From Coriobacteriaceae bacterium (lineage in GTDB: Bacteria; Actinomycetota; Coriobacteriia; Coriobacteriales; Atopobiaceae): a stretch of DNA of 64,000 nt. The stretch is taken from NCBI GenBank assembly GCA_004557505.1, contig SFGZ01000007.1:1-64000 (forward strand), given 5' to 3'. Below the pieces are notes generated by a model. The model was not told where the DNA came from, ran no database searches, and saw only the letters and a program-made list of their open reading frames with translations. The position numbers and the translations under genes are program-made. Shown in pieces: positions 60,934 to 64,000 of this stretch. Each line of letters starts with the position of its first letter. Position 1 is the first letter of the stretch.

Positions 60934-60969
60934 AAGAAAAGGGGGTGTCCGTCTCGGCGGGCACCCCCC
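60934..60969 (-). terminator. Intra-operon terminator/attenuator between PTS IIB and transketolase
   Basis: On the minus strand a stem GGGGGTG (60968-60962) and CACCCCC (60947-60941), with a 14-base loop, is followed by TTTTCTTCTG (60940-60931). It lies 13 bases after the IIB stop and 26 bases before the transketolase ATG. It likely stops a fraction of transcripts. Confidence 0.72.
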
Positions 60970-60981
60970 TGTCAAGCCCCG

Positions 60982-61263
60982 CTAGCCGAGGTGCTCCCTG
61001 AGCTTTGCCTCGAGCTCGTCCTTGTCGAGGATGTTCTTGAGGACGATCTTCTTCTCGTCGGGAACGTTGGTCACGAAGTCGGCCAGGTCGCCGCCAACGA
61101 CAAACAGGTCGGCGGCCTCGGGATTGATGTCCGAGATGGTGCTGTGGTCGACCTCGATGTCAGGGCGGCCGAGCTTCTTGAGGACCTCCTCCGTGTTCAT
61201 GTGAACCATCAGCGAGGAGCCAAGGCCAGAGCCGCAGGCGCAGAGAATCTTGTTGATTGCCAT
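60982..61263 (-). CDS. PTS system IIB component (ascorbate/Ula type)
   Basis: A 93-residue protein: ILCACGSGLGSSLMVHMNTE carries the phosphorylated cysteine, and DHSTISDINPEAADLFVVGG follows the SgaB/UlaB pattern. It takes phosphate from IIA and gives it to the sugar bound by IIC. AGGAGAAG precedes the ATG at 61261-61263. A 165-base spacer with a strong hairpin separates it from the IIC gene upstream. Confidence 0.93.
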   Translation of the reverse strand: MAINKILCACGSGLGSSLMVHMNTEEVLKKLGRPDIEVDHSTISDINPEAADLFVVGGDLADFVTNVPDEKKIVLKNILDKDELEAKLREHLG

Positions 61264-61375
61264 GGTGCTTCTCCTTTGTCGAGACGTGCATCTCCCACCG
61301 GGCGTGGGTGCCACGGTCAAGTTTTCCCGCGTATGGGCGAAACTGCCAACTGCTCCGCCAGACGGGCGCATTACG

Positions 61376-61407
61376 GGCGGAACCGGCCAACGGGCACCGG
61401 TTCCGCC
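61376..61407 (-). promoter_or_regulatory. mRNA hairpin between PTS IIC and IIB
   Basis: A perfect 11-base stem GGCGGAACCGG/CCGGTTCCGCC (61376-61386 with 61397-61407) and a 10-base loop in the spacer between the IIC stop and the IIB start. No T-run, so an RNA-stability or processing element is more likely than a terminator. Confidence 0.55.
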
Positions 61408-61428
61408 GAGGACGAGCCAGGCGTGCCG

Positions 61429-62895
61429 CTACTCCGCGGCCTCGGTCTTCTTGGGGCGAACGATGTTGATGACGATCGGGAGCAGGTACACGATCACGCA
61501 GATGGCCACGAGCAGGCTGCCGGAGGCAACGTGGACCATGTTGCCCCAGAGGATGCCCATCCAGGAGAAGTCCGCGTCGGAGAAGGTCGTGCCGGTGTAG
61601 CCCAGCGCATCAAACGTAGGCATGCAGATGGCGGGCAGGAAGGTGATGAGCAGGCCGTGGGCAAAGGAGCCGGCCACGCAGCCCTTGACGCCGCCCTCGG
61701 CGTTGCCAAAGACGCCAGCGGTTGCGCCGCAGAAGAAGTGGGGCACGACGCCGGGGAGAATGAGGGCGACGGGAATGAGGGCGTTGAAGCCGGCGAGCAC
61801 GAGCAGGCCGACGATTCCGCCGACGAACGAGCTCAAGAAGCCGATGATGACGGCGTTGGGGGCGAAGGTGAAGGCCACCGGGCAGTCCAGGGCGGGCTTG
61901 GCACCGGGGACGAGCTTGTCGGCGATGCCCTTGAAGGCGGGGACGATCTCGCCGATGATCAGGCGGACGCCGGCCAAGATGATGTAGACGCCACCAGCGA
62001 AGGACAGGCCGGCGGTGATGCACCACACCACCCAGTTGGTCTGGGTCTCGGTGCCAATGTTGAGCAACGTGGTGAGGTACTGGAAGCTGGCGTAGCTCTC
62101 AGAGGCCTGGAACTGCTCGACGGTGGTGCCGGCAGGGTAGATGCCCAGGAGGCCCTTGCCAACGGCGACGCCCGTGACGATGAGGAAGAAGACCATCATC
62201 GTGAGGCCAATGGAGACCGTGGTGTCACGCAGGAAGATGAGGCGCTTGGGGAAGCTGATCTCCTCGGTGCTCTTGCGCTTGGGATCGTTGGCGAACAGCT
62301 TGCCGACCTGGCCGGCGAACCAGTAGCCGATGCCACCGAAGTGGCCGAGGGCGACGTTTCCGCTACCCGTGACCTTCTTGTAGGTCACCTGGCAGTAGGC
62401 CGGGGACAGGACCATGACGAGGCCGAGCAGGCAGGCGCCGGAGATCCAGAGCTCCCAACCGGTGAGGCCGCCGGCGCCACCGAGGATGACGGCAAGCATG
62501 CAGGCCATGTACAGGGTGTGGTGGCCGGTCAGGAAGATGTACGGCCAGCGAGAGAAGCGGGCGATGACGATGTTCAGGACCATGCCCAGAGCCATGATGA
62601 TAGCGGAGTCGGAGCCGAACTTCTGGAGTGCGTCGGCGACGACCGCCTCGTTGTTGGGCACGACGCCCTGCATGCTGAATGCGTAGTTAAAGACCTGGCC
62701 AAACGCAAGCAGGGAATCGGACTGCAGGAACGCGGAGCCCGCAGACAGGACCAGGAAGCCCACGATTGTCTTGAGCGTGCCCTTGACGACTTCCTCAACT
62801 GGCTTGCCCTGTAGCACGAGGCCGAGCAGGGCGAGAAGGCCGACGAGAATCGCCGGCGTTGACAGGATGTTGACAATAAAGTCGAGTACTGCCAT
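61429..62895 (-). CDS. ulaA: PTS system IIC component, ascorbate (UlaA/SgaT) family
   Basis: A 488-residue permease with about ten to eleven helices. It begins LDFIVNILSTPAILVGLLAL and shows QGKPVEEVVKGTLKTIVGFL, TGHHTLYMACMLAVILGG and GHFGGIGYWFAGQVGK, all typical of UlaA. The family brings in and phosphorylates L-ascorbate or, in uncharacterised members, other sugar acids or pentitols. GAGGAGG lies upstream of the ATG at 62893-62895. Lack of UlaD/E/F-type ascorbate catabolic genes and presence of a split transketolase suggests a substrate other than ascorbate. Confidence 0.92.
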   Translation of the reverse strand: MAVLDFIVNILSTPAILVGLLALLGLVLQGKPVEEVVKGTLKTIVGFLVLSAGSAFLQSDSLLAFGQVFNYAFSMQGVVPNNEAVVADALQKFGSDSAIIMALGMVLNIVIARFSRWPYIFLTGHHTLYMACMLAVILGGAGGLTGWELWISGACLLGLVMVLSPAYCQVTYKKVTGSGNVALGHFGGIGYWFAGQVGKLFANDPKRKSTEEISFPKRLIFLRDTTVSIGLTMMVFFLIVTGVAVGKGLLGIYPAGTTVEQFQASESYASFQYLTTLLNIGTETQTNWVVWCITAGLSFAGGVYIILAGVRLIIGEIVPAFKGIADKLVPGAKPALDCPVAFTFAPNAVIIGFLSSFVGGIVGLLVLAGFNALIPVALILPGVVPHFFCGATAGVFGNAEGGVKGCVAGSFAHGLLITFLPAICMPTFDALGYTGTTFSDADFSWMGILWGNMVHVASGSLLVAICVIVYLLPIVINIVRPKKTEAAE

Positions 62896-62982
62896 GGTGC
62901 CTCCTCTTTCCTTCCGTTTTTTACTTCAAGTGCCAACTGACGCCCTCGCCACGCCGCCTCCCAAACGACGCAGTACGAAGTG

Positions 62983-63435
62983 CTACACCTTGGGCGGGTT
63001 CACGAACAGGTCGTACACCTCGTCTGCGGTCTTTGCGTTGCACACGCGCTCGACGCTGTCCGGGTTGGCGAACATCGTGGCGAGCACGCGCATGACATCG
63101 ATGTGGGAGTTTGGGTCCTCCGCCGCGAGCGTGACGAGCAGGCGGCACGGCTCGCCGGCCTTGAACTCGACGCCCCTACGCAGAACGGTGACCGCGAGCT
63201 GACGCTTGATGACGCCCTGCTCCGGGCGGGCGTGGATAAGCGCGAGGTCCGGCGCGAGAACGAAGTACGGCCCAAACTTTCGGGCGTTCTCGATGACGCC
63301 ATCGATGTACTCGGGCTTCACGTATCCGCCGTCAACCAACGGCTGCACCGCCACGCGGATGGCATCCTGCCAACCCTCGCAAGAATCGACGAGCTGGACG
63401 TTCTCCCGCTTGAGCATCTCCTGCATTGCATTCAT
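62983..63435 (-). CDS. PTS system IIA component (mannitol/fructose-type, Ula-associated)
   Basis: A 150-residue EIIA-2 protein: DAIRVAVQPLVDGGYVKPEY, then APDLALIHARPEQGVIKRQL with the phospho-accepting histidine, and CRLLVTLAAEDPNSHIDVM. It passes phosphate from HPr to IIB. The ATG at 63433-63435 (GAGAGGGGGAG upstream) is the first codon of the operon, divergent from the DeoR regulator; the frame extends to 63522 without a site. Confidence 0.92.
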   Translation of the reverse strand: MNAMQEMLKRENVQLVDSCEGWQDAIRVAVQPLVDGGYVKPEYIDGVIENARKFGPYFVLAPDLALIHARPEQGVIKRQLAVTVLRRGVEFKAGEPCRLLVTLAAEDPNSHIDVMRVLATMFANPDSVERVCNAKTADEVYDLFVNPPKV

Positions 63436-63603
63436 GGGCTCCCCCTCTCGGTTTGGCGGGCGGAGGCGGATCAGAATGGTTCCTGTTGTTTCCGCCTCTG
63501 CGTGTCTCCCTATAACGTCCACAAATTATTCCTATTTCTTCCTGTTTTGCAAGAGAGATTGTGAAGAAGCATGTGCGAGATGGGCAAACGGTAGACATTG
63601 AGC

Positions 63604-63622
63604 AGCAGATGTCGTATCTGCT
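63604..63622. promoter_or_regulatory. Candidate operator in the divergent PTS/deoR spacer
   Basis: A perfect 7-base inverted repeat AGCAGAT-GTCGT-ATCTGCT in the 250-base spacer between the PTS operon and the DeoR-type gene. Its position fits an operator for the adjacent regulator. A second, weaker symmetry (TTCTTC ... GAAGAA) lies near 63536-63569. Confidence 0.5.
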
Positions 63623-63685
63623 AAGCTGTATTGTTGTGACTAATGGGAGGCTTACACATTTCTACCAGGTGAGAGGTGGGCGAAC

Positions 63686-64000
63686 ATGTTCCGGCGCGAA
63701 CGTCTAGCGCAGATCGTGAGCCTCCTTGAGCACGACGGACGAGTCGACACGGAAGAGCTGGCCCGGCGGTTTGGGGTGAGCGTCGACAGCATTCGCAAGG
63801 ATCTCCACCACCTCTCAAGCGAGGGCAAGTGTACGCGCGTGTACGGCGGGGCCGTTCGCGTTGATCCCTCCCCGGCAGATGAGCCTGAGGATGCCCCCAT
63901 CCAGAACGAGAGCCGCTCCAACGTTGCCTATGACGACCGCATCGACCCGAGCATTCCCACCGACCCCATTGGCGGCAGCCCCACTCGCGTGCTTGCCTTC
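63686..64000 (+). CDS. DeoR-family transcriptional regulator, N-terminal part (cut by window edge)
   Basis: 105 codons are visible. FRRERLAQIVSLLEHDGRVD, ELARRFGVSVDSIRKDLHHL and SSEGKCTRVYGGAV form the DeoR winged helix and its hinge (VYGGAV). GTGAGAGG precedes the ATG at 63686. The effector domain lies beyond the window. DeoR members commonly repress divergent sugar-PTS operons until a sugar phosphate binds, so it probably controls the Ula-PTS/transketolase genes. Confidence 0.92.
   Translation, partial: MFRRERLAQIVSLLEHDGRVDTEELARRFGVSVDSIRKDLHHLSSEGKCTRVYGGAVRVDPSPADEPEDAPIQNESRSNVAYDDRIDPSIPTDPIGGSPTRVLAF

Overview
The window is high-GC DNA from a Gram-positive actinomycete. Gene content (Lgt lipoprotein processing, an Ula-family PTS, HelD, ECF transporter parts, DUF4430 surface proteins, many ATP-grasp/EPS genes, no outer-membrane genes) and strong GC-ending codon use suggest class Coriobacteriia, probably an Olsenella-like Atopobiaceae member. 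That placement is an inference from gene content; no rRNA gene is present to confirm it. I see 48 protein genes (two cut by the window ends), no tRNA or rRNA gene, no transposase and no CRISPR array.

Layout. (1) 1-11.9 kb: a minus-strand Wzx/Wzy-type exopolysaccharide or capsule locus. In transcription order it runs thymidylate kinase, priming sugar transferase, sugar-transfer ATP-grasp, GT2, Wzx, DegT aminotransferase, two more ATP-grasp ligases, an ornithine-cyclodeaminase-family enzyme, Wzy and (cut) RmlA. Three ATP-grasp enzymes, an aminotransferase and an OCD enzyme point to amino-acid or amide decoration of the polymer. (2) 12.4-16.1 kb: accessory island with a DUF4411 (PIN-like)/ImmA-IrrE pair and an AAA ATPase-DUF234 gene whose promoter is framed by an inverted repeat. 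(3) 16.3-28 kb: YebC, an ECF transporter (S, duplicated A, T) and two DUF4430 proteins, one an 1832-residue surface protein with Ig-like, two DUF4430 and beta-propeller regions. This looks like a surface capture-and-uptake system for a vitamin, most likely cobalamin-like. (4) 28.5-29.5 kb: a DUF559/AbiEi-like gene bracketed by inverted arrays of palindromic repeats. (5) 30-50 kb: mostly housekeeping (lgt, NifU-like, U32, tyrS, PBP1, argR, uppP, engB, helD) with three large membrane proteins, one carrying a frameshift, and a second AAA-DUF234 gene. (6) 50.8-57.6 kb: an ABC system whose permease and ATPase are one polypeptide, its NMT1-type binding lipoprotein, PepF, and an amino-acid binding protein plus permease lacking an ATPase. 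(7) 58-64 kb: an SPFH protein and an operon of Ula-type PTS IIA-IIC-IIB with a split transketolase, divergent from a DeoR-type regulator.

The most unusual non-coding feature is a dispersed family of 28-29 bp imperfect palindromes, at least 22 copies in four intergenic arrays (17.4, 28.3, 29.9 and 53.7 kb) sharing conserved linkers. Two arrays contain a 102-bp segment that is an inverted copy of the other with about three mismatches, and these flank one accessory gene. A different 25-bp repeat family in both orientations fills the convergent spacer at 57.6-57.9 kb. All functional statements rest on reading motifs by eye; no database search was run.
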